From NCBI GenBank assembly GCA_025667525.1, contig CM046875.1, positions 201,538,125-201,602,124 on the forward strand: DNA of 64,000 nucleotides, written 5' to 3'. Shown here one piece after another: positions 11,680 through 29,147 of this stretch. Source of the DNA: Glebionis coronaria (taxonomy: Eukaryota > Streptophyta > Magnoliopsida > Asterales > Asteraceae). Position numbers and translations under genes: made by a program. Each line of letters opens with the position of its first letter. Within the stretch, counting starts at the first letter, position 1. The notes under the pieces were generated by a model. It had not been told where the DNA came from. It did not search any database and saw nothing but the letters and a program-made list of their open reading frames with translations.

Positions 11680-12375
11680 CTAGGTCTTGATTAGTAATCT
11701 TCCTTGGCTTGGTTTAAAGAAAAACTTATTAGGGAAAATCATCATTTGTCTCCTAAGAGGATGATTGGCAAAGAGACTCAACAAAAAGCTTTGCAACTCT
11801 ATGTGAGCCCCAATCATCTCGATTCCAAGAATATCAAGGAGATAGAAGTTGTTGAGGCAACAAGGGCAATTAGTGCCATTGTGCATGAAATACCCATAAA
11901 AGCTAGGATCACCCAAGTTTGGAGTGTTTGAGGGAGGTGGAGGTGGAGGAGGTATGTTCTCCAAGGGTGATGAGGGTGAGTGTGGAGGCATGCTCTCCAA
12001 GGGTGAGTTTGGAGGGATAAATGGTGAAGTCACCAAGGTATCATCAAAGTCATTCACAATGGGAATGCTTTGGATGTGTTGTGGTTGGGTAGTCACATCC
12101 AAGAGATTACTTGGAGTGAAGGGTGAGGAAAGCTCATTCATCCTAGATTGGAATGAAGAGGAGGTAGAACCATGAGAATGGTTGGTACCATGGGTTGATA
12201 AAGTCTTGCATGGAGTAAGAGGTGGTGAGTTTGATGAAGAAATGAGAATTGGGAAAATCTCATTCTTGGGTGTGTGAAAGGGTGAAGAGATTGTTTTAGG
12301 CATTTTAATCTTAATCTTAAGATTTTTCTTTGAGGTGGAGTTTTTGGATGAGTTTGAGCTTCTTGTAGAAACCAT
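11680..12375 (-). CDS. ORF B of element A: Pro-rich protein with HxGxxCxCC motif, paralogue of ORF A
   Basis: 231 codons from ATG at 12373-12375 (MVSTRSSNSSKNS...). There is a Ser/Lys-rich basic N-terminus, a Ser/Pro-rich middle, a poly-Pro segment at about residues 133-150, then HNGTNCPCC and a C-terminal helical, hydrophobic-rich part. The shared order and motifs with ORF A (10503-11060) show a tandem duplication on the element's sense strand. The function is unknown to me. The proline and glycine-rich readings on the opposite strand are shadows. A palindrome module lies about 230-315 bp upstream. Confidence 0.55.
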   Translation of the reverse strand: MVSTRSSNSSKNSTSKKNLKIKIKMPKTISSPFHTPKNEIFPILISSSNSPPLTPCKTLSTHGTNHSHGSTSSSFQSRMNELSSPFTPSNLLDVTTQPQHIQSIPIVNDFDDTLVTSPFIPPNSPLESMPPHSPSSPLENIPPPPPPPSNTPNLGDPSFYGYFMHNGTNCPCCLNNFYLLDILGIEMIGAHIELQSFLLSLFANHPLRRQMMIFPNKFFFKPSQGRLLIKT

Positions 12376-12974
12376 GGTTGAAATAAAAGGTTTGAGGTTT
12401 AAGGAAGAATGGTTTGATGTGAGAAGAACATGGCTAACAAGGTGGGTTTAAAAGGGTGAGGGAATGATCCAAAATAGCAACGGGTTAAAAATTTTTTATG
12501 TGAACAATGAATTTAGCTAACCTAGTTTAGGAAATGTGCAGGTTTTTGCAAAGAATCAAGCAAAGTTTACACAGATTAAGGAAAATAGTGTAAAGCAAAG
12601 ATTCTGTCGAACACAGTAGCCGGTGGTTCCTTATCTAGGGGAGGCGGTTCCTTATCAATAAGGCTTGCCGGGTCGATAAGGAACCGCGACCAGTGGTGTT
12701 CAAAAATGTTACTTTCTCAAACTTTGGTTAGCCCAGATTTTTACCAAAGGATTTTCAAGCCAAAGTTAACTACTAACCAAAATCTAGGAAGCTAACTAAC
12801 ACATAAGATGCACAAAGCTATGCAAATCATAATCACAATGGCATAGACAATCATTTAGGATAAATAACAAATAATCCAAACATGTAGAATTTAGTTAATA
12901 CACATCTAAGATAAAAATAATTGTTCAACATTACATTTTTACCAACATGTATTCTTTGAAAAACTTCAAAGTCT
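12376..12974. other. Spacer between ORF B and the ATHILA-like pseudogene of A
   Basis: Non-coding. It holds palindrome module 3 (12608-12690) and otherwise AT-rich sequence without supported frames. Confidence 0.5.
12608..12690. repeat. CGGTTCCTTATC palindrome module 3, upstream of ORF B
   Basis: Contains CCGGTGGTTCCTTATC, GGCGGTTCCTTATCAATAAGG and GTCGATAAGGAACCGCGACC. Direct and inverted copies of the same motif are within 80 bp. Confidence 0.7.
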
Positions 12975-14198
12975 TCACCTTCTTTTCTTGCCCAATCCCT
13001 TGATCATATTCCCCAAATAATTGAATCCCTTCCTTGACTCAACCCGATGTTCATGCAATTCACCTCGAGTCCTAAGATTTTCACGGTAGAGATGCTCAAT
13101 ATTGAGATCTTCCGGTACTTCACTAGAGGAATAATAAGGTGGAGGAGCTAAGTCATCAAGTCCATCCACGAATGAGTTTGAGGATGGGTGGGAATTACTC
13201 GAAGAGTTGAAGCGAGAACTAGAACCTATGCCTTCACCATCACTTGTTGGCATATAGGTGTCCTCATCATCCGTCTCTTGATGATTGGATTTTCGCGAAC
13301 CTCGATCACTTCTAGGTTTTCTTGCATATACTTCTTGAATAGGCAACATAACCCGATGAACCGGATGAAAGCGAGAAAGGTCTAGATGGGGAAAGTCATG
13401 AGAAACCCTTTTGAAAAGGCGAGTAACAAGCATAGCATAGGGAAGGTTTGTTTTGGGCTTTGAAAGGGCATAATTTATTCGTCGAGCGATATAGAATGCC
13501 AAATTATACTTGGTTGATGTGAAGATGCAACACAACATATGCACCATACAAGCCGAGATATGATCTAGGTTTCCACCAAAACAAAATACATTCTACCTAA
13601 GGATATTTACCCATTGGACCATAAAATCCTTAAGGTCGCTAGAGAGCACTTCATATCGATTCACATTTCGCACATTAGAATGAAGGCTTCCCACAACATT
13701 TCCATCACGCTCTTTCGAGATGATGTCAAGGATAAACTCCGGATCAATTTCGGCGTGGTCATTTTGTGGTTTATCGTAGGATTCCAAGAGAGGATCAAGT
13801 CTCCATTTATCCGTAAAACAACAAGTGCCTTCATATGGCACACCAAGAATTTCACCAAAGTTTTCGAGAGAGTATTGAATCATTTGATCATTCAACATGA
13901 ATCGAATGAAGATTTCTCCATTGTAATCAAACATGGAGTATGTGCTAAAGAATTCTAGAAGAAACAAGGGGTAAATATCTTCTTCTATGTTGAGCAAGCA
14001 ATCAAACCCAGAAAGCTCAAACATAGATTGGATATAGTCATAACCCGTTATTCCCTCATCGACAACTCTACCCTCACGGAAACATCGAGTAGAAAGAGAT
14101 AAAAAGGAGTTTCGAAGTTGAGTGGAAGCATAGGTTTGGGAAAGGTTTGGCATGTACTGTCTAGTGAGTTGATGATCCTTTTGGTATTGAGAAGGCAT
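12975..14198 (-). pseudogene. ATHILA-ORF1-like / 'plant transposon protein' reading frame of element A, one in-frame stop
   Basis: The start is ATG at 14196-14198 (MPSQYQKDHQ...). The frame runs 201 codons to a TAG at 13593-13595 and continues in the same phase for 15 codons (NVFCFGGNLDHISAC) and a further 190 codons to 12975. It would be about 406 residues without the stop. The core (LLEFFSTYSMFDYNGEIFIR, then a 'YSLENFGEILGVPYEG' segment) has the layout of plant-specific ATHILA ORF1/transposon-associated proteins: an 'EF..S' strand pair followed by 'L..FG..LG.P'. A basic Arg/Ser region (KPRSDRGSRK) and a Ser-rich acidic tail close the protein. The function of this family is unknown; it is not gag or pol. 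Because everything after the stop stays open, the stop is recent or is read through. Confidence 0.6.
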
Positions 14199-15953
14199 GA
14201 TTAGTACCTAAATAAACACAAGAAAATATTTTTCCAATCACTCATATGAAAAATAAATCAAAACTCAAAAATATGAGAATGTGTTATATGAATTTCTTGA
14301 CAAACAAATGATTGAATCAATATCATTCTCATGTTCACAATGTATCTATTCCATTATTAACCAAGAACATATGAACTATGTTGGATCAACAATGGACTAG
14401 AGCATTGGTTTTTCAAAACAAGGTTTTTAGGTAAGCATTAACAATGCAACTACCTATTTGTTCAGGGGTTCATCTCAACTCCATCTTTTAACCAAAATCA
14501 TTTGGCCAAAATTCGGATTTGTTCTACAAGTGGGTTTTAGTGAAACCTTAATGAATATGAACCTAAGGAACAATAGTAAAATAACCATGTCAACCCATAT
14601 TCCTATTAAGATTCTAATTCAATTTAAATTTTAAAAATTCCCAATTATGAAAGGATGAACCCTAGAACAAAATAGATGAAATTGAAAGAAAGTACTTACA
14701 ATTAATTGATGTTTGATGTATGATGAGTGAAACCCATAACTTGGAATCAATTAATTTGAGTGGTTGAAGGTTTTTGAAGCTTCAACAATGGTGGAAAAGG
14801 TGAAATCCGTCGGATGTGTGTTTTTGGGAGAGAGAGGGTTTGGTTTGAAAAATGTTATTTTAATAAAACTGGCGCTCTGACAAACTTTACTGCCTGCGGT
14901 ACCTTATCGATAAGGAACCGCGGGTTTGAGCCGCCAGCGATAAAGAACCGCCTACAGAGGCTGGTTTTTATCAATGAAACACGCCAAAATTTTGAAAACC
15001 AAGTTTTCTAAAATACTTAAAAATATATCTTAAACCTTTTAGAATATCATTGGATCATCATAACACTAAGCAATATGCCTTAATGAAGGATTACGAGTTG
15101 AATCGAGATCGAAAAGAACCGAAACGGACAAACGACTACTCGTAGCGAAAAAGCAAAGTGGAGAGAAGTCAAGGGAAGTAAATCAAGACTAAGATCAATG
15201 CTCAAGGGATTAATAACAATCTTCAAATCAGGGAGACGAAGAGCTTGTGTCATATATAGTGGTTTAAGATGTGCCCTTCTGGCGAAACGTTAAACGACTT
15301 TGGTAATGAATAAACACAAAGCAATTATTGATGCATAGACTAAGATCACTTTCAATAATAGTCTTAGTCTAAACCAAAACATGAGCAAGGTATTGATTCA
15401 CTTTCTCTCCCACAAAGGGCCTACTAACCGTATGGGTGCAAACCATGGAAATCATGCTTGATACTTTATGCTACTACTAACTCACTCTACATCACCATAG
15501 TGAGTCAAGTATCCAAGCAATGAAGGTTTAAGAGGATAAAAGAAAAGAATCACAAAACACAAACAAATGTCAAGGCAAGGATGCCAAGAGCAAGCACATA
15601 GTCAAGTAATGATCAAAAGAATGATCAAAGGGCGTGTGGAAGAACGAAAGCGTACCTTGGCCACAAAGAGTAATCCAATCCATCAAGAAATGAATGCAAT
15701 GCCCAAGAATGACTATGATGAGTACTAAGTCTTTAAGGACTAGTATCATTCCCAATCATCTAGATATCATCATTCAAAGATGTTGAAGATCAATGAAGAT
15801 GAGTCTTCTACAAGTGCAAGTAACTCAATCCACAACCAATTAAATGATTGATCTTCATGAGTACCTACACAAAGCAAGATGCAAACTAGTAGATACATTT
15901 CAAGAGTAGATCTAAAATGAATAAAGGCTACTAATCTAAGAGGGATGCAATAT
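14199..15953. other. Leader region of element A (part nearest the first ORF)
   Basis: AT-rich, no supported coding frame. It contains palindrome module 4. With 27318-27481 it makes a leader of about 1.9 kb between primer site and first ORF once A1 is removed. Confidence 0.5.
14888..14956. repeat. CGGTTCCTTATC palindrome module 4, upstream of the first ORF of A
   Basis: Contains GCGGTACCTTATCGATAAGG continuing to AACCGC, a near-perfect palindrome centred on ATCGAT, followed by GCCGCCAGCGATAAAGAACC, another inverted copy. Confidence 0.75.
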
Positions 15954-18827
15954 TATAACACCCCCACCAAATGCTTTGCGCAGCAGAACTACAACATTTG
16001 GGTGCTATACAGTTATCATCACACACAAGCTATTTTGAACGACTCAAAGAGACGTAGAAATTTAAACATAAATTAAAGATTGTTTAAAACAACAAAGTCT
16101 ACTGTTTTCCAAACCCCAAAAATAATATAAAACAGAGTTTGCGTTTTGGTCCCCACTGAATCTCAACCCAAAATACAATTTTCGTTCACATGACATAATA
16201 TAAAGTATTTAAGTGCTAAAAGGGAGGAAAAACAAAGTAGACCGCCAAGCCACAACAACTTCCATCCTCACATGCTCCACTGCTATCAACCTTGATTACC
16301 TGAAACACATGCTTAAAATCGTCAACACAAAGGTTGAGCGAATCTATAGTTTTATCAAATCATCAGTTGAACATAAGTGTTAAAAACCAATCATGATCAT
16401 TCAATAGCATTGTGGTCATACAATCTATTATTCAAGGATATGACAATTGTGTTTAAGCTCATGACACTAAACCGTTAACTCAATCACCCGCGTAATAATT
16501 ACCGGCGTGATTCAGATGAAACCAGTTCCCCGACTAAGGCATTAGTTGCAATTATACCTTATCTCTCATACAAGATAATCTACGGCAGAACTTACTCAAC
16601 GTACAGCTTCTCGGCTAGCATTGGGTCGTTAGCCCCGTAGTACTACAAATTGTATAAGCAGCTATTTCCAACCCACACAAGGGCAAGACAATAGTTAATA
16701 GTTCATGAAATTAGGGCCTTTTGCAACTAGGTACTCAACACAATTTCGAGGCAACATTCGGGTCCAACAATCATTCATGACTTATGTTCATTTTCATTTA
16801 AATAGCATGTATCCCCCTCGCGGGTAAAAACATTTGAAACAAGTAAAGAGCGAGGCTATAGACTCACCTTGCGTAGTAGTAGTAGTTCTAGCGAAGACGT
16901 AATGAGAAATGTCACCGACGACGTGGATGCCCGGGAAAATCAAACACTTGACCTAAAAATCAAGGTACGTAAACCAAATCAATACTCCGCGTACATTATT
17001 GTACTAAACACACGCATTTGCAAACACACTCAACTCTTATGAAAACTCACGCCAAAATCAAACAAGTAGTTGTTACTAGACTTATATCATTTATCAATGT
17101 TATTAAAGTTACTATCCATTTTACGGTTTCGCCGATACTTACCAAAAGTACGGACTGTTTTACTATACTTAACCATTTTTATAAAATTTGAGAAAATTCT
17201 CAAAAATACTTTAAGACCTGTAGAATTCACATATTCAATCCTATTAAAATTTTTTGCTTTTACGACCCGTTACTCAACACATTACTAAACCTACATTTTT
17301 CGGACTGAAATTGCACTTTGACCAAGTCGGACTCATTTGACCCATTTAAAATATACCATTGACCTCTACGAAACCTAAGTCTAATAATAGACTCAAATAC
17401 ACAGGTTTGAGACAAAAAATCAACCCTTGACCTTTTACCAAACTATACCTATGGTCCCCGGGATTTAACCCAAAACCAAACACAAATTCGGATTGTGTTG
17501 GTTCTCATCTCCCGGTACACGTATTTTCAAAGTATCGTAACTTTTGACTCGTTTGGAGTTAAAAGCTCTATCTTATACCGAAACGAGCGTCTCGGCGACC
17601 ACTACAACTATATCCTACAATCACAACCTGGACCAAAAATTAAGACCACGAAAATAGCCCTAAACAATCTGTTTGAAAACGACTCATTCAAAATCATTCC
17701 AAAACTTGTTTTCAATCCATTTTAACACTACCTAGGCTAATTTTTATCAATCCTAACTACACCCATCCATTACTTACAGCCCTAACTACCTTCAACATCA
17801 AATCTTCCTAAAACCCAAATCCTAAAACAAACATGCAATGTGTTTAACCCATTCAAACACGCCCAAAATATCATTATAAACACAACCCATGACATTTCAT
17901 CAAACACCTTGAACACACCCAACACCCCCCCACATTTCGTGGCTTTTAGGGGCTGTGGAGAACCAAGAACATAACACCCAACTTATTTTATGGATTAATT
18001 AGCATTACCCAATCACCAATTACACGAATTAATGATTTAATTATACCAAAACATGTTTTTGAAAAATCATTGATTTTTGATAAATTTGTGTTAATGCATG
18101 TTGAAATTGATTATGGAAAAACACTTACCAAATGATTATAAGGAGTGGTCTTAAGTTGGATTAGATCAAAACAAGAAAAAAAAATAAGTTGTGGTGGTTT
18201 TGGGGTGGTGGCCGACGACAAAGAGAGGGGTGGGAGAGAAAGGAGAGAAAATTTGTGGTGTGTTTGTTTGTATGTTTTTAATTTCTCCCTTTTTGTAAAG
18301 TTTGAGGGGCTTGTTTTGCCACTTTAGTTTTCCTTTGGCCTCCTTTGTAAACGACACTACTTAATAGCGGGAAATGACTAGTAGTCGGTTTTGAAAATTT
18401 ACGAGATGTCGGGATTTATAAAAATTACTTTCCAAAGGTTAAAACGCACACAAAATGAATATTCATATGGTTCCGACTCGACTTAACACGTAATAAAAAT
18501 AAAATCTCGAAAAACTCAAGTATCGATCAATCGATAATAAAATGTAAGTTTGGGCATCCGTCGGTATCGTAGTCGTTATCGGTTCTTCTTAAATCGTCAA
18601 TCGTTAAGATTACGACTTTAAACATTGGTTTCAACTTAAACCGTCAAATAAATCCACGACAAAAATTCTTAAAAATTTCAAAAATATACGTAAAATAGGA
18701 TTAAATAAATGACGTTGGGCTCGGGATATCACATCCACAAGTGAGCCACAACTTAAGAGAGATGCTCATACTGAACAGCTCTTGAGACAATAACTTAGCA
18801 TCTTATGGCACTTTCACGGGTCTTACA
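15954..18827 (-). repeat. 3' LTR of A1
   Basis: 2,874 bp, collinear without indels with 24444-27317. Small open frames inside it (for example near 17070, 17495 and 18145) recur in the other LTR and have no known domain. Confidence 0.92.
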
Positions 18828-18842
18828 TCCTCCCCTCCTTAA
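18828..18842 (-). promoter_or_regulatory. Polypurine tract of A1
   Basis: The minus strand reads TTAAGGAGGGGAGGA immediately before the LTR start TGTAAGACCC. Confidence 0.75.
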
Positions 18843-18884
18843 AGGAGAGACGTCTCGGCGCTCTCCAGTTCTTATAATCGCATT

Positions 18885-19145
18885 TCGTACTACTAGAAAG
18901 ATGGGGGTACTTCTTCCTAAAGAGGTCTTCACATTCCTGTGTGGACTTCGGTTCACGTCTCGGATTCCATCACACCTTCACAATGAGTATTATACCTTGC
19001 TTCAATCTCCTAACATCTCGATCCATGGTTTCCACTTCATTTCCCCAATTTCTTCCTACGGTTATCAACACGTCTCTTTTCAAAGCTTCTCGCGGTTAGC
19101 AAGTGATACTTAATCTACCCCATCTCTTCCGTAGCCTCTCGAATC
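18885..19145 (-). pseudogene. Integrase C-terminus/chromodomain relic of A1
   Basis: On the minus strand a frame reads RLKQGIILIVKV, a stop, then WNPRREPKSTQECEDLFRKK and YPHLS. This fits the end of a chromovirus integrase, where a chromodomain ('..I..VKV.W......E.TWE.E') closes with 'YPHLF'. Upstream at about 19050-19140 another frame reads TARSFEKRRVDNRRKKLGK, corresponding to the Arg/Lys-rich 'Q..YAD.RR' segment of the same integrases. Stops and frame changes separate the pieces. No RT, RNase H, protease or gag could be found farther upstream on this strand. Confidence 0.55.
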
Positions 19146-24426
<5,281 letters not shown>

Positions 24427-24440
24427 GGCTCTGATTACCA
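24427..24440 (-). promoter_or_regulatory. Primer binding site of A1 (tRNA-iMet-like)
   Basis: The minus strand reads TGGTAATCAGAGCC, three bases (GAT) inside the 5' LTR. It equals the tRNA-iMet complement TGGTATCAGAGCC with one inserted A. Confidence 0.7.
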
Positions 24441-24443
24441 ATC

Positions 24444-27317
24444 TATAACACCCCCACCAAATGCTTTGCGCAGCAGAACTACAACATTTGGGTGCTATAC
24501 AGTTATCATCACACACAAGCTATTTCGAACGACTCAAAGAGACGTAGAAATTTAAACATAAATTAAAGATTGTTTAAAACAACAAAGTCTACTGTTTTCC
24601 AAACCCCAAAAATAATATAAAACAGAGTTTGCGTTTTGGTCCCCACTGAATCTCAACCCAAAATACAATTTTCGTTCACATGACATAATATAATGTATTT
24701 AAGTGCTAAAAGGGAGGAAAAACAAAGTAGACCGCCAAGCCACAACAACTTCCATCCTCACATGCTCCACTGCTATCAACCTTGATTACCTGAAACACAT
24801 GCTTAAAATCGTCAACACAAAGGTTCAGCGAATCTATAGGTTTATCAAATCATCAGTTGAACATAAGTGTTAAAAACCAATCATGATCATTCAATAGCAT
24901 TGTGGCCATACAATCTATTATTCAAGGATATGACAATTGTGTTTAAGCTCATGACACTAAACCGTTAACTCAATCACCCGCGTAATAATTACCGGCGTGA
25001 TTCAGATGAAACCAGTGCCCCTACTAAGGCATTAGTTGCAATTATACCTTATCTCTCATACAAGATAATCTACCGCAGAACTTACTCAACGTACAGCTTC
25101 TCGGCTAGCATTGGGTCGTTAGCCCCGTAGTACTACAAATTGTATAAGCGGCTATTTCCAACCCACACAAGGGCAAGACAATAGTTAATAGTTCATGAAA
25201 TTAGGGCCTTTTGCAACTAGGTACTCAACACAATTTCGAGGCAACATTCGGGTCCAACAATCATTCATGACTTATGTTCATTTTCATTTAAATAGCATGT
25301 ATCCCCCTCGCGGGTAAAAACATTTGAAACAAGTAAAGAGTGAGGCTATAGACTCACCTTGCGTAGTAGTAGTAGTTCTAGCGAAGACGTAATGAGAAAT
25401 GTCACCGACGACGTGGATGCCCGGGAAAATCAAACACTTGACCTAAAAATCAAGGTACGTAAACCAAATCAATACTCCGCTTACATTATTGTACTAAACA
25501 CACGCATTTGCAAACACACTCAACTCTTATGAAAACTCACGCCAAAAACAAACAAGTAGTTGTTACTAGACTTATATCATTTATCAATGTTATTAAAGTT
25601 ACTATCCATTTTACGGTTTCGCCGATACTTACCAAAAGTACGGACTGTTTTACTATACTTAACCATTTTTATAAAATTTGAGAAAATTCTCAAAAATACT
25701 TTAAGATCTGTAGAATTCACATATTCAATCCTATTAAAAAATTTTGCTTTTACGACCCGTTACTCAACACATTACTAAACCTACATTTTTCGGACTGAAA
25801 TTGCACGTTGACCAAGTCGGACTCATTTGACCCATTTAAAATATACCATTGACCTCTACGACACCTAAGTCTAATAATAGACTCAAATACACAGGTTTGA
25901 GACCAAAAATCAACCCTTGACCTTTTACCAAACTATACCTATGGTCCCCGGGATTTGACCCAAAACCAAACACAAATTCGGATTGTGTTGGTTCTCATCT
26001 CCCGGTACACGTATTTTCAAAGTATCGTAACTTTTGACTCGTTTGGAGTTAAAAGCTCTATCTTATACCGAAACGAGCGTATCGGCGACCACTACAACTA
26101 TATCCTACAATCACAACCTGGACCAAAAATTAAAACCACGAAAATAGCCCTAAACAATCTGTTTGAAAACGACTCATTCAAAATCATTCCAAAACTTGTT
26201 TTCAATCCATTTTAACACTACCTAGGCTAATTTTTATCAATCCTAACTACACCCATCCATTACTTACAGCCCTAACTACCTTCAACATCAAATCTTCCTA
26301 AAACCCAAATCCTAAAACAAACATGCAATGTGTTTAACCCATTCAAACACACCCAAAACATCATTATAAACACAACCCATGACATTTCATCAAACACCTT
26401 GAACACACCCAACACCACCCCACATTTCGTGGCTTTTAGGGGCTGTGGAGAACCAAGAACATAACACCCATCTTATTTTATGGATTAATTAGCATTACCC
26501 AATCACCAATTACACGAATTAATGATTTAATTATACCAAAACATGTTTTTGAAAAATCATTGATTTTTGATAAATTTGTGTTAATGCATGTTGAAATTGA
26601 TTATGGAAAAACACTTACCAAATGATTATAAGGAGTGGTCTTAAGTTGGATTAGATCAAAACAAGGAAAAAAAATAAGTTGTGGTGGTTTTGGGGTGGTG
26701 GCCGACGGCCAAGAGAGGGGTGGGAGAGAAAGGAGAGAAAATTTGTGGTGTGTTTGTTTGTATGTTTTTAATATCTCCCTTTTTGTAAAGTTTGAGGGGC
26801 TTGTTTTGCCACTTTAGTTTTTCTTTGGCCTCCTTTGTAAACGACACTACTTAATAGCGGGAAATGACTAGTAGTCGGTTTTGAAAATTTACGGGATGTC
26901 GGGATTTGTAAAAATTACTTTCCAAAGGTTAAAACGCACACAAAATGAATATTCATATGGCTCCGACTCGACTTAACACGTAATAAAAATAAAATCTCGA
27001 AAAACTCAAGTATCGATCAATCGATAATAAAATGTAAGTTTGGGCATCCGTCGGTATCGTAGTCGTTATCGGTTCTTCTTAAATCGTCAATCGTTAAGAT
27101 TACGACTTTAAACATTGGTTTCAACTTAAACCGTCAAATAAATCCACGACAAAAATTCTTAAAAATTTCAAAAATATACGTAAAATAGGATTAAATAAAT
27201 GACGTTGGGCTCGGGATATCACATCCACAAGTGAGCCACAACTTAAGAGAGATGCTCATACTGAACAGCTCTTGAGACAATAACTTAGCATCTTATGGCA
27301 CTTTCACGGGTCTTACA
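24444..27317 (-). repeat. 5' LTR of A1
   Basis: Partner of 15954-18827, same 2,874-bp length. Target duplication AATAT follows at 27318-27322. Confidence 0.92.
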
Positions 27318-27467
27318 AATATTATCAATTAAAAGACCTATTTTCCAAGAAAAAATAGTTTTGACCAAAGAGAAACTTTAGTACAACTTGACCTTCTAAT
27401 TTGAGGAGACAATGGATCGATCCAAGTTTTAAAGTACAATATACTTCAATGATCTTGAGTGACCATC

Positions 27468-27480
27468 GCTCTGATACCAA
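27468..27480 (-). promoter_or_regulatory. Primer binding site of element A (tRNA-iMet)
   Basis: The minus strand reads TTGGTATCAGAGC one base inside the 5' LTR, a perfect match to the common plant initiator-Met primer site. Confidence 0.9.
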
Positions 27481-27481
27481 T

Positions 27482-29142
27482 TGTAGAAACTAGAAGAATG
27501 GGGGGGGTGAATAGTTTCTCTTCTATTAGTCACCTAATTTAAGTTACTTTGAATTAAGTGTGTATTATAACTATCTTTTACTTGAAGCTACGTTGCATAA
27601 TGATTAGGTTCAATTCAAATGCATTAGCAATGGTAATAGGTAAGTATAATGATAATGAAATAAGTAAAGAGTAAGAAAAGAGACATCTTAGTGACAAGAC
27701 ACCAAGATTTATAGTGGTTCGACAACGAGGCTCTATCCTCGTTTCTAATCCACTCCTCGAGTACACCTACTCGATATTTCCACTATATCTACAAGCTCCC
27801 TTCTTGGCGGAGAAAGCCTTACATTGTCGCATACATTATTTTCCGACACTAAGCTAAACGTCGAGACCTAATCGTTAGCTAGGACCAATCTACACAACGT
27901 TGCCTACTTCACAATTTAACGACACAAGGCTAGATGTCGAGTTCTAATCTCAAGGTAGAACCAATCTTCACGACGTTGCCTACTTCACCATTTTACGACA
28001 CAAGGCTAGATGTCGAGTTCTATCCAAAGCTAGAACCAATCTTCCCGACGTTGCCTACCTCACCATTTTACGACACAAGGCTAGATGTCGAGTTCTAATC
28101 CAAAGATAGAACCAATCTTCACGACTCTTCACTTTGAAGCTAAGTGAGAACTTCACACAACACAATTACAAATCACTTTCAAGTTTAGTGAGAACTTACA
28201 AGACACAACCACATCACTTTATAGTTTAGTGAGAACTACTACACAAATCTATTACAACTCAACTAGACATATCCAAGTACACACACGTAGCTTGGATCTA
28301 CACAACACAAATCCAAGCAAACACATATGCAATGGACGTACATAACAAATCTAAGTATTCACAAATAGCTTGGATGAACACAACTAGTCTAAGTATTTCA
28401 TAAATACAAATGGATCAACAAAAATAAAAAGACTAACATGATGAACATGACTAATTCATGGATTCATCTTTATCACAACGCTAGTGAGTGAGTGATCTTC
28501 TCATTGGACAAGGGAAAGGAGGGGATCAAGAGGATAATCATATGTAAACATACTTAACACATTAAATAATCATTTACTAATGATTATGCCATAGAAAAGA
28601 TAAAGGGGGCTGAGAAAAACGTCCAAGAGGCTTATTGGAAAATGAGATTTGATCCACTATTTATAGAAGACAAAGTCCAACGGCTAGCTGGGCGTGGATC
28701 CTTAACTAGCAGGCAGTTCCATATCGCTAAGGAACTGCCTAGCTGTTTAAGGTACCGCCCAGTAGAGTCTGCTCCCTTTTTTGTCTTTTAGTGGGGTAGG
28801 AATATCTGAGGTTTTTTAAACCTTCAAAGGATACTATTATGGCATATGGAATATGCCATTTTTAGATTTACATTTTCCATTTTAATAAAACATTTTCTTA
28901 AAAAGAAAGTTTATTAAAAAATCTTTTGTCATATTAACAAAAGTGAGTTTTAAGGATAATCACTTTGATGATCACTAAGTATGATTAATAAAAGTTAGTG
29001 ATATGATTATTACCTTGATGATAGTGTAGTTAAATAATTCGTTTTGTGTTTTACACTAAATGTGTTGTATAGTTTGTTGTGATCAAAACTAAGAAAGATT
29101 AGTTAACACTAATAATGTTTTTAGGCATCACTTGCATTAACA
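27482..29142 (-). repeat. 5' LTR of element A
   Basis: 1,661 bp. It carries the 76-bp tandem repeat and a palindrome module as in the other LTR. The TATA-like box TATAAATA on minus (28658-28665) is the candidate promoter. It ends at CATTAACA, then TSD AGATC at 29143-29147. Confidence 0.9.
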
Positions 29143-29147
29143 AGATC

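Noticed and set aside
11924..12175. A Gly-rich protein on the plus strand
   Set aside because: It is the reverse shadow of the poly-Pro segment of ORF B, which is on the element's sense strand and has a paralogue.
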